A stretch of DNA of 64,000 bases. Source: Dromiciops gliroides (lineage: Eukaryota > Chordata > Mammalia > Microbiotheria > Microbiotheriidae). Positions within the stretch are counted from its first letter, which is position 1. The number at the start of each line of letters is the position of its first letter. The position numbers were made by a program, and so were the translations under genes. Shown here piece after piece: positions 22,643 to 35,239 of this stretch. The stretch covers positions 624,707,291-624,771,290 of the forward strand of contig NC_057863.1 of NCBI RefSeq assembly GCF_019393635.1. Reading direction: 5' to 3'. The notes under the pieces were generated by a model that was not told the origin of the DNA, did not search any database, and saw only the letters and a program-made list of their open reading frames with translations.

Positions 22643-23308
22643 TGTGATGTTTAAAATCTAAATTGTGCGATCGCCTTAAATTAGAAGCTTCAGCACCAGT
22701 CTTTGGGCCTTGAACATTTATTAAAGCATACAGGTATTCCCATGGAGTTCAGAAAGTTAAGAAAAGGCCTATCTTGCATAGAGTTCCAGCCTGGTCTGGT
22801 TCTTCCTCAAGTCCTCCACCAGGAACCTGCTTCAATCACTAACTCTCCAGCAAGCTGACTGTGGAAGCTTTTTATAGGTCTGGCACAGAGGCAGTCCTTA
22901 CACTCTGCTTCAAGCTGATTGGTTGGCATCATCCAAATCCATTGGTTTTGAAGGAGTTCTCAAGTTGAGTTCACAGTCTAGCTTCTGAGAACAATACCTT
23001 CCTTTTTTTGTTTGTTTTTAGGGGGTGAGGCAATTGGGGTTAAGTGACTTGCCCAGGGTCACACAGCTAGTTAAGTGTTAAGTGTCTGAGGCTGGATTTG
23101 AACTCAGGTCCTCCTGACTCCAGGCCTGGTGCTCTATCCACTGAGCCACCCAGCTGCCCTGAGAAATACCTTCTTAAGGGTGTGATTACAATCCAGTTAA
23201 CTTGAAGTAGGCTAATCAGCAGTCAATCACTCTCACTTGATTCAATCAGTCTAGATTAATCTCCAGGTGGGTCTTTGAGTATCTGCTAAATCCCATTATT
23301 TCATCACA
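22643..23308 (-). mobile_element. Solo LTR of the ERV A/B family
   Basis: Ends TGTGATG and CATCACA on +, flanked by 4-bp GTAG (22639-22642, 23309-23312). AATAAA on minus near 22725. Matches parts of the LTR at 6400-7493, including a CTGATTGGCTAG-type block. Confidence 0.8.
23002..23160 (-). mobile_element. tRNA-SINE in the solo LTR
   Basis: Antisense; flanks GAGAACAATACCTTC / GAGAAATACCTTCT. Confidence 0.93.
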
Positions 23309-23534
23309 GTAGGGATGGATTCCTTTTTGTCTCTCCATCCCCACCCAGACCCTTACGATCTGTCAAACTAGTTTCAAAACAGCAGCAGCTCAGATGGTGG
23401 TAGAAAGAGATGACTCAGTACGGCCTATAAATGGTCTTTGAAAGGTTTTATTTTTTACTGGAGTTGGGATGGGGAAGTCTCAGGTGAAACTCCCTCCACC
23501 AACTCAGTTGGGGCCCTTCTCTGCAACCACTACT

Positions 23535-23658
23535 TTTTTTTTTTTTTGAAGAGGCGATTGGGGTTAAGTGACTTGCCCAGGGTCACACAGCTAGTAACCG
23601 TTAAGTGTCTGAGGCTGGATTTGAACTCAGGTCCTCCTGACTCCAGGGCCAGCTGCCC
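23535..23658 (-). mobile_element. tRNA-SINE with internal deletion
   Basis: Antisense; lacks about 25 bp of the head (GGCCAGCTGCCCC); exact duplication CTGCAACCACTACT at 23521 and 23659. Confidence 0.93.
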
Positions 23659-24135
23659 CTGCAACCACTACTCTTGAGAGCCTTTGCGTGAAGAGAGTTT
23701 AAGTGACTGTCAGCCAGTGTGGGTCAGAAGAAAGATTCAAACTCAGGCCTTGCCGGCTCTGATGCCACTTCTCCATCTAGGACGGCCTCTTTTTGAGAGT
23801 TACCGTAGGCACCGAAGTTCCACATCCAGAGGCCACCATGAGGCTCTCCAGACTTAGGTTATTTTGGAGGTGCTGGCAGGGAGAGGCAGCTACTGTCCCC
23901 AGGCTAGCTTACACAGCCTTTGGGAGCACAGAATCCTCTTCATTCCCCTAATGAAAAAGCAGATTTCCAGTGGAGGCAGCTCTATCATTGTCCTTCCTCC
24001 ATGTGAGCACCATGCTCCAGTCCTGGGCTGAGCACAGCTGGGGCAGCAGAACCATCCATCACCTCTCCAAGGTGAAAGCACCACCCAAGAGCAGCTAGAA
24101 TAACAAGGCCTCGTCTTTAGAAAACAGGGCACTCT

Positions 24136-24300
24136 GGGGGCAGCTCGGTGGCGCAGTGGATAAAGCACCGGCCCTGGATTCAGGAGGATGTGAGTTCAAA
24201 TCCGGCCTCAGACACTTGACACTTACTAGCTGTGTGACCTTGGGTAAGTCACTTAACCTCAATTGCCTCCCAAAAACAAAAAAACAAAAAAACCCCAAAG
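24136..24300 (+). mobile_element. tRNA-SINE
   Basis: Sense; duplication AAAACAGGGCACTCT / AAAACAGGGCACTTT. Confidence 0.95.
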
Positions 24301-24732
24301 AAAACAGGGCACTTTGGCAACAACATTAGGAGGCTCCATTTCTTTCCCCCTCTAGGGAAAGCAGAGCAGTATAAATGCTAGATCTGGATTCGGACCTGGA
24401 CTCTGCTCTAACTCCCTGTATACTTAGAAGACAGTAAGCACTTAATAAATGCTCATTGCCTGACTATGTGACTTTGAACAAGCCACTTCATGTTTGTAGT
24501 TTCTTCCTCTATGAGGGGGCTGGATTTCATGACTTCTGAGGCCCCCTTAGTTTCTGAATCTATGATCTTATTTTCACATGGCCCATTGTAGGAATGCCCC
24601 AAGAAGAATTGGGGCAGCAATCGTGTCTGCAACTTAAGGAGTTTTAGAGGCTCCATGTGTCCAGGGTCACACAGGCTGTGTCAAGAGGCAGGATTGAACC
24701 CAGGACTTTCTTTTTGTTGTTTTAATTATTTC

Positions 24733-24881
24733 TTTTTTTTTTTCAGTGAGGCAATTGGGGTTAAGTGACTTGCCCAGGGTCACACAGCTAGCAAGAGTTA
24801 AGTTGTCTGAGGTCGGATTTGAACTCAGGTACTCCTGAATCCAGGGCCGGTGCTCTATCCACTGCACCACCTAGCTGCCCC
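24733..24881 (-). mobile_element. tRNA-SINE
   Basis: Antisense, tail T10 on the left. Confidence 0.93.
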
Positions 24882-25115
24882 ATTTCATTTTTTTTAAAGT
24901 AATAAACATTTTTATAGTTTGGGGTTCCAATTTTATCCCTCTTTCCCTCTCTCCCCTCCACACTCCCTGAGGTGGTAAGCAATCCAATATGGGTTACACA
25001 TGTATGTAATTATTCATTTTAAACATTCTTTTCTTCAATTTTGAGTTCCAAATTCTCTCCTTCCCTCCCACTTCCTCCCCCATCCACTGAGAAGGCAAGC
25101 AATATATCAATTATG
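24882..25115 (-). mobile_element. L1 3'-UTR fragment
   Basis: TTTGAGTTCCAAATTCTCTC and CTCCCTCCC blocks of the L1 3' end, antisense. Confidence 0.5.
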
Positions 25116-25117
25116 GG

Positions 25118-25345
25118 ATGCTAGATGGTACAGCGGATAGAATGCAGGCCCTGGAGTCAGACAGACCTGAATTTGAAGCTGACCTCAGACACTTACTAGT
25201 TGTGTGACCCTGGGTGAGTAATTTAACCCTGTTTACCTGTTTCCTCATCTATAAAATGAGCTGGAGAAGAAAACGGCAAATCAATGACCCCAGAATCTTT
25301 TCCAAGAAATGGGGTCACATTCAGACATGACTGAACAACAAGAAG
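25118..25345 (+). mobile_element. CORE-SINE-like element
   Basis: Head GATGCTAGATGGTACAGCGG, then AAATGAGCTGGAGAAGAAAA and AATGGGGTCACATTCAGACA. Confidence 0.8.
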
Positions 25346-25349
25346 CACC

Positions 25350-25950
25350 AATTATCCATGCGAAATCATGTAAAACATATGACCCAGGTCTTTCTGATCC
25401 AAGGATGACCCCCTCTGCTGGGCCACATGCCCCTAAAGCAGACATACCCCCTCTGTGAATACTCAACACATCTCAAAGGTGGGGCGCTGGAAGGGATCCC
25501 AGAGGCCAGTGGGCTGTGGCTAAATCCCAGAATGCCTGGTGCCTGGAGACTCCTGTCCTCCTCTGATTTCAGTGCACTCACTGCCCACCTCTCTGGGGTC
25601 AGATCGAGGGACGCCAGTGCAGACTCATTAGGACACATCTCAGGGCCTCCACAGCCCCAGCAGGGCTGACTCATCTCAGGATGCTGGGAGGCTGGCTCAC
25701 TCCCTGCCTCCAAGAGCCAACACCCTTGCAGTGGTCCCAGCACTCGGCAGGGTCCCAGCTTGGGAAGCAAAGGAGGAAAGAAGCCTGCCAGGGATCCTCA
25801 GGTTCAGGGAGGCGAGCGCCTCATGCCAAAACTGGGAGATAGAGGAGATGGCCAAAATCAGGGAGAATTTATGGACATTTTAGTGCAGGTCTAGGGAAAG
25901 CTTGGTCATTGCCATGTATTTTCTTAAAGGGGGAAAAAACCCAAATTAAA
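25350..25950. other. Intergenic, no repeat recognised
   Basis: GC-richer than its surroundings. A 134-codon minus frame at 25366-25770 has no recognisable domain or splice support; not called as a gene. Confidence 0.4.
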
Positions 25951-25960
25951 AGAAAATTGA

Positions 25961-26100
25961 GGGGGCAGCTAGATGGCGCAGTGGTAAAGCACCGGCCCTG
26001 GATTCAGGAGTACCTGAGTTCAAATCCAGCCTCAGACACTTACTAGCTGTGTGACCTTGGGCAAGTCACTTAACCCCCATTGCCCCGCCAAAAACAAAAA
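25961..26100 (+). mobile_element. tRNA-SINE, first of a tandem pair
   Basis: Preceded by AGAAAATTGAGG, which recurs between and (as AGAAAATTGGG) after the pair. Confidence 0.93.
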
Positions 26101-26111
26101 AAGAAAATTGA

Positions 26112-26261
26112 GGGGCGGCTAGGTGGCGCAGTGGATAAAGCACCAGCCCTGGATTCAGGAGGACCTGAGTTCAAATCTTCCCTCAGACACTTGACACTTA
26201 CTAGCTGTGTGACCCTGGGCAATCACTTAACCCCAATTGCCTCACTTAAAAAAAAAAAAAA
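26112..26261 (+). mobile_element. tRNA-SINE, second of a tandem pair
   Basis: Same target repeat on both sides; other tail subfamily (AATTGCCTCACTT). Confidence 0.93.
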
Positions 26262-26271
26262 GAAAATTGGG

Positions 26272-26814
26272 TCGAATGTCAGAAAACCTGACTACCAATC
26301 AGAGATTGTGAGCAATGCCCTGCCCCAAGCTGGAGAACCCTCGGCTCTCTGTGTGAGAATAACAAGGGACTCCCATGATCTTCCCTAGGAAGACTTTGAG
26401 AAGACCAAGAAAAACCCAGCAGATCATGATGTTGGTCAAAATTTTGGAGTCAAAGGATCCCAGTTCCAGTTCCAACTCTTGTCATTTTCTACCTGTATGA
26501 TAATGGGTAAATTACTTCATCTCCCTAGTCCTACCTGCTCCTCTGTAGAGTGAGGAGGCTGGACTGGCTGGCCTCAAGGTCCAGCCCCAGATCTGTCATC
26601 CTCTGACCCCAAGACAAAGGGCCCAACAGCAAGGGCTGCCACACATAGCAGCAGCAGGAGTTCAGCCCAGCGCAGGGTGGCGGGAGGACCCCTGACTGGG
26701 TGTGTGGTTGGGAGGACTGTCCCCCCAACTCTGTGGGGTGGCCTGGATGACAACTGAGCTGCTCTGACCTGGTGGTCCTGTGATGAGAGTATTTAAGAGG
26801 CTGGAGACAAAACT
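26272..26814. other. PGD-downstream intergenic DNA
   Basis: Contains a weak MIR-like piece (about 26450-26580); otherwise unique. Confidence 0.4.
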
Positions 26815-27221
26815 ATAAATATAATGGAGTTTTTATTAAAAGGTAAAATAATGGTCATTCCCCTGGGTGAGACAGACAAGGATTCCAGTTTGGTCAGACT
26901 GTTCCAGAGCCCTTCCCAGCCCTGGTGTAGGTGCTGCCGCCCTCCTGGGGCCAGTCCGCTGCCTCTGTGGATCCCGCTCCCAGGGCAGGGCCGCTGGTCA
27001 GAGCTGCTGTCCCCACGGTGGGTGTGAGTTTCTAGACAGTCCTAAGAAGCTGGGGCAGAGGGCAGGGGAGGGTTCTTCACGTACCAACTCTATTTGTCCT
27101 CCCTGGAGGGGACAATTGACTTTGAGAGCCCTAGGCAGGAAGCAGAGGGGGTGCAAGTAGAAGAGGGTGGCAGGAAGGTCTCAGGTCTATGGAATTCTGA
27201 CAGCAGACAGACACAGTCCGG
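26815..27221 (-). other. PGD: PGD 3' UTR
   Basis: About 400 nt between the PGD stop codon and the poly(A) signal. It is free of SINEs and GC-rich for its surroundings. The cleavage position is inferred from the signal, not seen. Confidence 0.75.
26832..26837 (-). terminator. PGD: PGD polyadenylation signal AATAAA
   Basis: TTTATT on the + strand reads AATAAA on the PGD strand, about 385 nt after the stop codon. It is the first canonical hexamer found downstream. Confidence 0.75.
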
Positions 27222-27341
27222 TTAGGCATTGTAGGATGAGGAGGACACACTGCCACCATGGCCCGTCCAGTTGGTGTGGATGAACTGTCCTGGTTTGGCT
27301 AAGAGTTCATAGGTGTGAGCCCCGAAGTAATCCCTTTGGGC
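27222..27341 (-). CDS. PGD: PGD exon 13, coding part and stop
   Basis: 39 codons plus TAA. Contains [12 protein letters not shown] (Arg447 and His453, which contact substrate from the partner subunit) and ends VSSSSYNA, the usual mammalian C-terminus. Acceptor TTTTCTAG follows a long T run. Confidence 0.97.
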   Translation of the reverse strand, partial: AQRDYFGAHTYELLAKPGQFIHTNWTGHGGSVSSSSYNA

Positions 27342-30300
27342 CTAGAAAAAAAAACAAACTGCTGGGCACACGTGTACAGTCACGTACCAGACACCAACCC
27401 CATGCCTCATGCCGTCCAAGCTCCCAGGATCCGTCTACCTGGCCAGGCTAGACGCACACCCCAAGAACATACCTGGATAAGGTTGGCGGGCAGCATCTCG
27501 TGTCTGTACCCATCATAGAAGGAAAGCGCAGTGGTGAAGCAGGGCATGGGGATGCCAGCCTGCACGCCAGTGCTGATCGCCCGCCTCCAAGAGTCCTGGA
27601 CGTGAAACAGGAAGCAAAGGTTTGCTCAGAACAAAAGAAAAATCTGGCCAATGCTAAGCCATGGCTGCTCCCCTGCCCTGCCTGGGGATTCCAGAGAATT
27701 AGAGCCGACCACAGAGCATGCCACCCCCCACCTGGTACAAGTCACAGGCGACCCCTTGTTGGCATACTCACCTGGCATTTCTGCACGGCTGTCTTAAAGA
27801 AATCATCCAGGAGAAGGTTCTGGAGCTGGGGGTTCCGGTCAAAGGCGTCTTTGATCTTCCCTAGGAAGACGCTGGGAAAACAAGGGGCAAGTCAGCAGAT
27901 AAAGCAGGGCCCTGTGCCCACGAGGAGCAAAGTCACTTTTCCCCCATCCAGAGCATGGAAGGAGGAGGGCACATGGCCAGGTCACAAAGGGGCCACTGGC
28001 CGCTGCTTGGCTGTGCCCCCTTCTCAGCTTCCAGAGCCCCAGAAAGGCTGGCAGAGATGCCAGCCATCAAGACGCTGTGCTCAGATCCGAAAAGAACAAA
28101 CAGTCGTCCAAGGACCAAGTTAGCAGTGACGCGAACACCTATGTCTATCTCTCTTTAAGTTTGATGTTTGTTATTCTTTTAGCTCCCCATTGTTACACAC
28201 ACGCGGTGGCACGCCTGCACCCGTGCCTCTCCAAAGAAACCTTGCTTGGGACAAAGGCAGGCAGTGAGGCAAAGCCAAAGGACTGGCCAGCTGTTGCACC
28301 ATTGATGTATGCACCATTCATACCTGTAGGCCCTCACCTGTCTACGCAAAGTGGGGAGGTATATTTCCACATCTCATCTGTGGCCAAGGCTGGACATTAT
28401 AATTCATCTGTAGCCATTTAAACATTTTTTTGTGTGTGATTTGGGGAAAATCCTGTTTTCTCAGAAGAGCCCCAGACCTCTGAGGCTGCTGCCAAGGACT
28501 AAGGACCCAGCACGATGAACAGATGGGCAGACCTGGCAGAAACGCTGAGCAGGGGCCTGGCAAGTCTGCTTCAAGGGGATGAGTGAGGGCCCCAACCTGC
28601 AGACTCAGCCAAAGACACAGGTTTGTGCACACTAGCTCCAGCATCACCAACACCCTAAACAGCAGGAGCTGCCGCCAATCTCAGACGGAGAGATCTGACC
28701 CATTGTTAGTGCGGCCACCTGTCACGAAGCAAAGGAACCCTTCTCACCTGCGGATGATGCAGCCTCCCCTCCACATCAGGGCAATGCCACCGTAATTGAG
28801 GGTCCAGCCGAACTCCTTGGCTGCCTGACGCAGAAGCATAAAGCCCTGGGTGTAGGAGATGATCTTGGAGGCATACAGGGCCTGGGAAAAAACACAAAGA
28901 CTCAGGTGGGGCTCTAAAGCAAAGGTGACATCGCAAGTCCGACACAGGTGAGACCAGACAGCCGCTAGGAGATCTCGGGATTTCTGTGATTCCGTCTGGC
29001 TTCACACTGAAGGGCACCTTAGAGGTACTCCATTCTGACCCCTCCTTTTACTGATGAGAAACTGAGGGAATAATCCACCTACCAAAGGACCTACAGGTAG
29101 CAGAGCCCCAGCCTCAAATCCAGAATCCTTTCCACTGCACCAAGATGCCCCCTCAAGTTCCCCTAGGTTCTAACACTCTAGAATTCCACAGTGGATGGAT
29201 CTAGCACTGCCCACAGGGGCCAAGAGACCTGGGTTGGAATCCTGCCTCTCACTTGACACAAGACTTTGGGCAAATCACCTCACTCTTAGGGCTCAGTTTC
29301 CCCATCTATAAAGGGCCCCCTGGCTCTATCCTAGTCCCAGTCAGGACGATGGCCTTTCCCAGATGGTCAGAAGAGAGAAGACTGTGCACTATAACTCGGG
29401 GGCCATTCGACCGAGCAGCACATCCTGGGCACCGGCTGAACCCTGGTCTCCAGTTCGTTCCTACTCCATCCTCTCTGCCTGGACCTGATAAAGACCCACC
29501 AGTCCCACCTTGGACCCACCTTTCGAATGTCCTCCAAGAATGACTTCTTGTCACCCCCAAACTTGGTCTTAGGGGGGCCTGCCAACTTCTTGCTGGCTTG
29601 GATCCGTTCGTCCTTCAAAGACGATAGACACCGGGCGAAGACAGCTTCTCCTAGAGTGGAGAAGCAAGGGAAAGGTACTGAATGACCCATCCTGGGACAC
29701 AGAATCAGAGAAGAGGGACAGCCCACAGCGCCAGGACCAGTACTGGGAGCCGCCAAGGGGAGAAAGCTTAGATCACTTGGAGCGTCATAGTCAATCTCCT
29801 TTCTCACCCAAGCACAGGGAATTATCTGTGGAGATCAACAGGGAATACAAAGGGAAGTTATGGAGGAGCCATGACCCTCTGCACTTGTTACAGGGAATCC
29901 CTTCTGCCAGTATAGGCTGGCACCTTCTCGGCACCATCACTGATACTCTTATATCAGGGGCTCTTCAGCTAGTTTGTGGCAGGGACCCTCCAGCAGGGGA
30001 GTGAAGCCTACTGGCCTCTTCTCAGAAGAACGTTTTTAATGCATAACACGCACAGAATTACAGAGGAAACAAATTATACTGAAATAGTTGTCAAGAAATT
30101 TAAAAAAAACAAGACACCAAAAAACAGCTAAGTTCACAGACCCCAGGTTAGAGGATCAATCACAAAGCCCACAGCCCGTGGCTTGGGTGTGGCCTCAACC
30201 AGACTAAAATATAACTGGGAAATACTTAACAAAATAAACAAAAGTAAAACTGAATGCAGATAATGTCACATTTTGAAGCTAAGTCAATGTGTGGCCCACA

Positions 30301-33300
30301 GGGATGAATCAGCAGCCCCTGCTTCTGAGTTTGTTGATTCCAAGGTTAAGTGATTGGTTCAGGGTCATACACACTGGTTCAGGTTTTGACAGGACTCGAA
30401 CACAGGTCTAACTAGCTTGGAGGTGGGCTTGCTGTCTACTACTCAAACTATTATTCAGTTTTAGGATGCTGGGCTGGACTCTAAGTGACCCTTTAATTCC
30501 AAGGGCTTTCTCCATCATTTACCCCAGATCTTTTATTCTCTGCCAGCATTTGGGAAAATCAAGTGTTTCCTCATTTATGAAATGGAGAGATCTGAGAGTC
30601 TCAAAATTCTCCCCCGGAGCTAAATCCACTCTAACCTCTCCCCCTCCCCCAATGTGTCACACACTGGCCTAGGCACTGGAGAAACACAGAGAAAAGGGAA
30701 AACTGGGCCTGTCCTCAAGGAGCTTATCCAATAATTAGTAGAGGGAGAGTGGGCTGACAATTAGAGGAACCAGGGATGGTGAAGGGCATGGAGCTGAGCC
30801 CTGAAGGGAGTCAAGGATTTCTAACCCCCCCCCAACACACACACACACACTGCTTTAATCAGGAACTCTTCCCCCCGGGGTTCTTTCTTTTGACATTGTG
30901 CAAGGGTCTCTCTATGTTTTTTCCTCTCAGAGGGCCAGACAATATACTTCTTTTTTAGAGAACAAGAGGGAAAAAAGAGAAACTGATCAATCCATAAAGA
31001 AATCCAATCTAATCACCCATGCAAGGTTCCACAGACACTCTCCCCGACAGACACTCTCCCCGCCCCCACCCTGCAAAGGAGCAGGCGAGGGCCCCTGCCA
31101 TTGCCCATGTGGGATGACTTGACATTTGTGGGAGAGATGTGTAAGACACCTGGCGCAATGAGACCAGAGGAGCCAACGCCCTCGAGGTTACATAAGGGCC
31201 AGGCTGGGTGGGCCCTTCCTTCCTCATCTGCTCAGGGAGCTGGAGGCTCAGCGGTGCTCTCAGCATCAAACCTGGGACGGGCCAAGGGCTTCCCAGGAAC
31301 CTTCCTCCCCCTGGCAGATCTCCCGGGGTTGGGCTGAGAAGCAGCCAGCTTCCCTCTGGGCAGGCCTGGTCTCTTGCCTCACAAAGAAACTGCCAGCAGG
31401 GTGGGGGCATGATTCAGAGGGGGAGGAGGGAACAGAAAAGTCAGATCCATCCTCCGGCTCAGAAGGCCAGACCTGAACAAGGACCCAATTTTCAGTTCTA
31501 AAAGGCAAATGCCACCCCTTGCATTGGCCAGCTAAATGAAGGAGCCCTCGTGTGGTTGGTACAGGAGGCACAGACCCCTCCTCTCCTCACGGAAAGATGC
31601 CATCCTCCTTCAGGCACTCATCACCTCCCACCAGGACTCTCGGCCTCCAGCCCGGCCCTGTTGCAACCCCTCCTCCAAACAGCGGCCAAAGCGCAGGTCT
31701 ATTCACATCACCTTCTCCTTGTGGCCCCCTACTACCTCCAAGATCAAATGCAGACTCCTGGGTGTGGCATTCAAAGCCCTTCCCACCTCTGTGCTCTCCT
31801 TACACATGACTCCTCTCCCAAGAGCCTTGTGGGCCATCACCATCTCCCACATGCCTGCCTCTGCACCCAGTCTGCCACGCTGGCAACGTGCTGGCCCTCG
31901 CCTCTCTCTGCCTCTTAGTTCCACTGGCTTACTTCCACATTCAGCTCAAATCTGACCATCTACAAGGGGCCTTTCCCAGACCCCCTAGATGCTAGTGCCT
32001 TCCCCTTTCAGTAGCCCTCTCAGTTACCCTACTGTATATGTTCTGTACATTCACAGTGATTTACATGCTGTCTTTGCCATTAGAATGTAAGCACCTGGAG
32101 GGCTGGAAATGTTTTTGTCTTTTTGTGTATCCCCAGTGGCCGGCACATAGTAGGAGCTTAATAAATGCGTATGGCCTGACTGTGTGACCATGGTTATCAC
32201 TTCACCTCTCTGGCCCTCAGTCTCTTCATCTATACAACTGGAAAATGACACTTGAAGTGTCTGCCTCCTGAAGGAGTGAGGAATGCATGGGAAGGACTTG
32301 GAACTACTTAAACAATGGCATAAGTTATAACGACAAATACCGATCATTAACCTTCACCTAATGGCACGCCTCTACAACTCTTGTTCCAATGCCTTCCTAA
32401 CTTCCCAGATCATTAGAAAGGTCTGGACTTTTAGTCTCAGGCACACCAATTCCAAGCTAGTCAGGGTCTCAGAGGCTGCCTCTTCCAGTTCCTCATTTTA
32501 TAGATAAGGAAACTCGGGCCCAGAAAATGGAAGGAAGTGATCAAGGTCACACAGGCTTGAAGCGGCCAGACTTGAACCCAGATCCTCCCTTGTCAGTGTT
32601 CCTCCCCTTCGATCACCCTGCCAAATGAGACACACTTATTCCAAGGATAAACCAAGATAGGGGACAGCACCCTGAGCCCACAGCCCCAGCGAACAGTTAT
32701 GTGTCTGTGGAAATGGAAGGACTTTCCCTTTTTTTAAATTGCCACCCAGTTTTTGACGCCTAAGGCATATGCCAAGAGCTCACGGCTGGCACTCTTTTCC
32801 ATAGGGGACAAATGCCTGTTTAAAAACTTCTTTACAAAGTAAGTACTTAATAAAACATTTGCCAAAAAAGTTAATGGGAATAGATTGTGTAGGTCTAGAT
32901 TTAAAGGGAGGAAAGCCTTCGAAGACATCCTCCTTGAGGGCAGCTGGGTGGCGCAGTGGATAAGGCATTGGCCCTGAATTCAGGAGGACCTGAGTTCAAA
33001 TCCAGTCTCAGACACTTGACACTAGCTGTGTGACCCTGGGCAAGTCACTTAACCCTCACTGCCCTGGCCCCCCCAAAAAAAGAAAGAAAGAAAAAAAGAA
33101 GAAGACATCCTCCTGTCCAACTTCTCAGTTTTATGGTTCAGGAAAGCAAGAAAACTCAGACGTTAGACAAAAGCTCAAAAAGAAAAATCTGGCTAACTTT
33201 CTAACATTCCTTCAACAGACCTCAGGGTCAGAATGGGGGGGAGGGGACATGGGGGAAAAGAAAGTGGGCAGGGGAAGGGTGCTGGGCATTACCAATGAGG

Positions 33301-35177
33301 GTCACGGGGACCCCGTACTCCAGCGCCGAGATGGCCGTCCACTTCCCAGTGCCCTTCTGGCCGGCACTATCCCTGATCTTCGGTAGGAGATGCTGGCCAT
33401 CGGTATCATGGAACTTAAGGATATTGGCTGTGATTTCAATTAGGAAGGAGTCCAGCTCTGTCTTATTCCATTCTTCAAATACCTATGTACAGGATGTGGG
33501 AAGAAACAACGTGATAAAAACGAGGATGAAATCGACAGGTATCCTGTGGCTAGTCTCCCTGACCACAAGCCAGACACCCCTTTTTCATTTTTAGACCCTG
33601 CTAAACCCACAACTTCCCTTGCATTCTCAGCCACAACAGCCAGGAAAAGGCAGGAGAGAGCTGGCAAGGCTGAGGAAGACAACGCTGGAGAAGGATTTTA
33701 TGAAAGGATACAAAGTGAAAAAAGAATAAACCTAAGAATGGACTGATCAGACACCAAGGCAGTGGATGGAATACTAGATTTTGGGAGTTGGGCAGACCTG
33801 GGTTCAAATCCTGCCTCAGGGGCAGCTAGGTGGTATAGTGGATAAAGCACTGGCCCTGGATTCAGGAGGACCTGAGTTCAAATCCAGCCTCAAACACTTG
33901 ACACTAGCTGTGTGACCCTGGGCAAGTCACTTAACCCTCATTGCCCCACAAAAATAAAAAACAAATCCTACCCCAGACATTTCTAAGCTGTGTGACCCTG
34001 TACAGATCACCTGCTTTCTGAGCCTTAAAAAACAAACAAACAAACACATGTAGTGGGCATGAGATCTATAGAACTCATAGAACTCAAGACCTCATAGAAC
34101 TAGGGATCAAATGGGATAATGTTTGTGAGACACCTTGCAAACCTTCAAGCACCAAACAAATGTTCTTTCTTTTTTTTTTTAAAGAGGGGCCCAGAAACTT
34201 TTAATTAAAAATTAAAACGAAAATTCTTTAGAATTTGAAAATAATAAAAGGTAATATTAGCATGGTTTAATTTTAGTGATTCAAAAAATATTCTGCCTTT
34301 CTTTGAAATTTTTCAAGTAACCCATTGTGTGCTTATAGTATTCCCCTACACAAAAACTTATCCAAGGTTTTTTCTTATTTTGTTTTTAGTCCTTATAAAC
34401 CAAATGTTCTTTATTTAAGAGTAAGACAGGCTTTGTGGCAAATCAGCCAACAAGCAGTTACCAAGTATGCACCGTGTGCCTGGCACTGTGCTAAGCATCT
34501 AGAATACAAAGAAAGACACAAACAGGCCCCTGTCCTCAGGGAGCTCACATTCTAAGGGCAGGATCGGGAAGGGGGGGGGGCATGACAGACACCTCTAAAT
34601 TAGGATATACAATATAAACATGGAGTTAGATGGAAGGTAAGGAGAGCCATGGTAAAAGTAGAGAGAGCGCCAGCCTTGGAGTCAGGAAGAGCCGGGTTCA
34701 AATTCTAAAGCTGACACATTCTAGCCTGGTGACCCTGGATTCAGTCCTTTGACCTCTTAGTGTCCCAGGCAAAGTTACAAATGAGTTTCCAATGTGCACG
34801 AGCAGAGAGGGTTTCACCCAGGAAAGGCTCAGAAGTGGCATTACAAGTTCAAACCAAACATAAGAGGAAGAGAGACTGAGGATGAATGGACAAAGAGGGC
34901 TATGGGACTCCCAACCCCCCGTCAGAGGGACCTCTCATGACAAAGAAAAATAATTGACCAAAAAATCTGGAGTGACCACAACAGCCAACACAGCCAGCAC
35001 TCACTTAGTATTCCCTTGTCTCTCTCCCATGATGAAGGCACGTAAAACATTTACTGTTTTTTAGTAGAGTGAAAAAGCACTTACTGTGTGCAGAGCACTG
35101 TGCTAAATGCTAGTAAAACAAAGAGAAAAGACACTTCTTACTTTCAAGGAGCTCACATTCTAATGGGGGAGAAAATA

Positions 35178-35239
<62 letters not shown>

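Noticed and set aside
27500-28123. 207-codon + strand frame
   Set aside because: Shadow of PGD exons 11-12 and their introns on the opposite strand; no domain.
31536-31955. 139-codon and overlapping frames in PGD intron 8
   Set aside because: Sits in an L2 fragment antisense to PGD.
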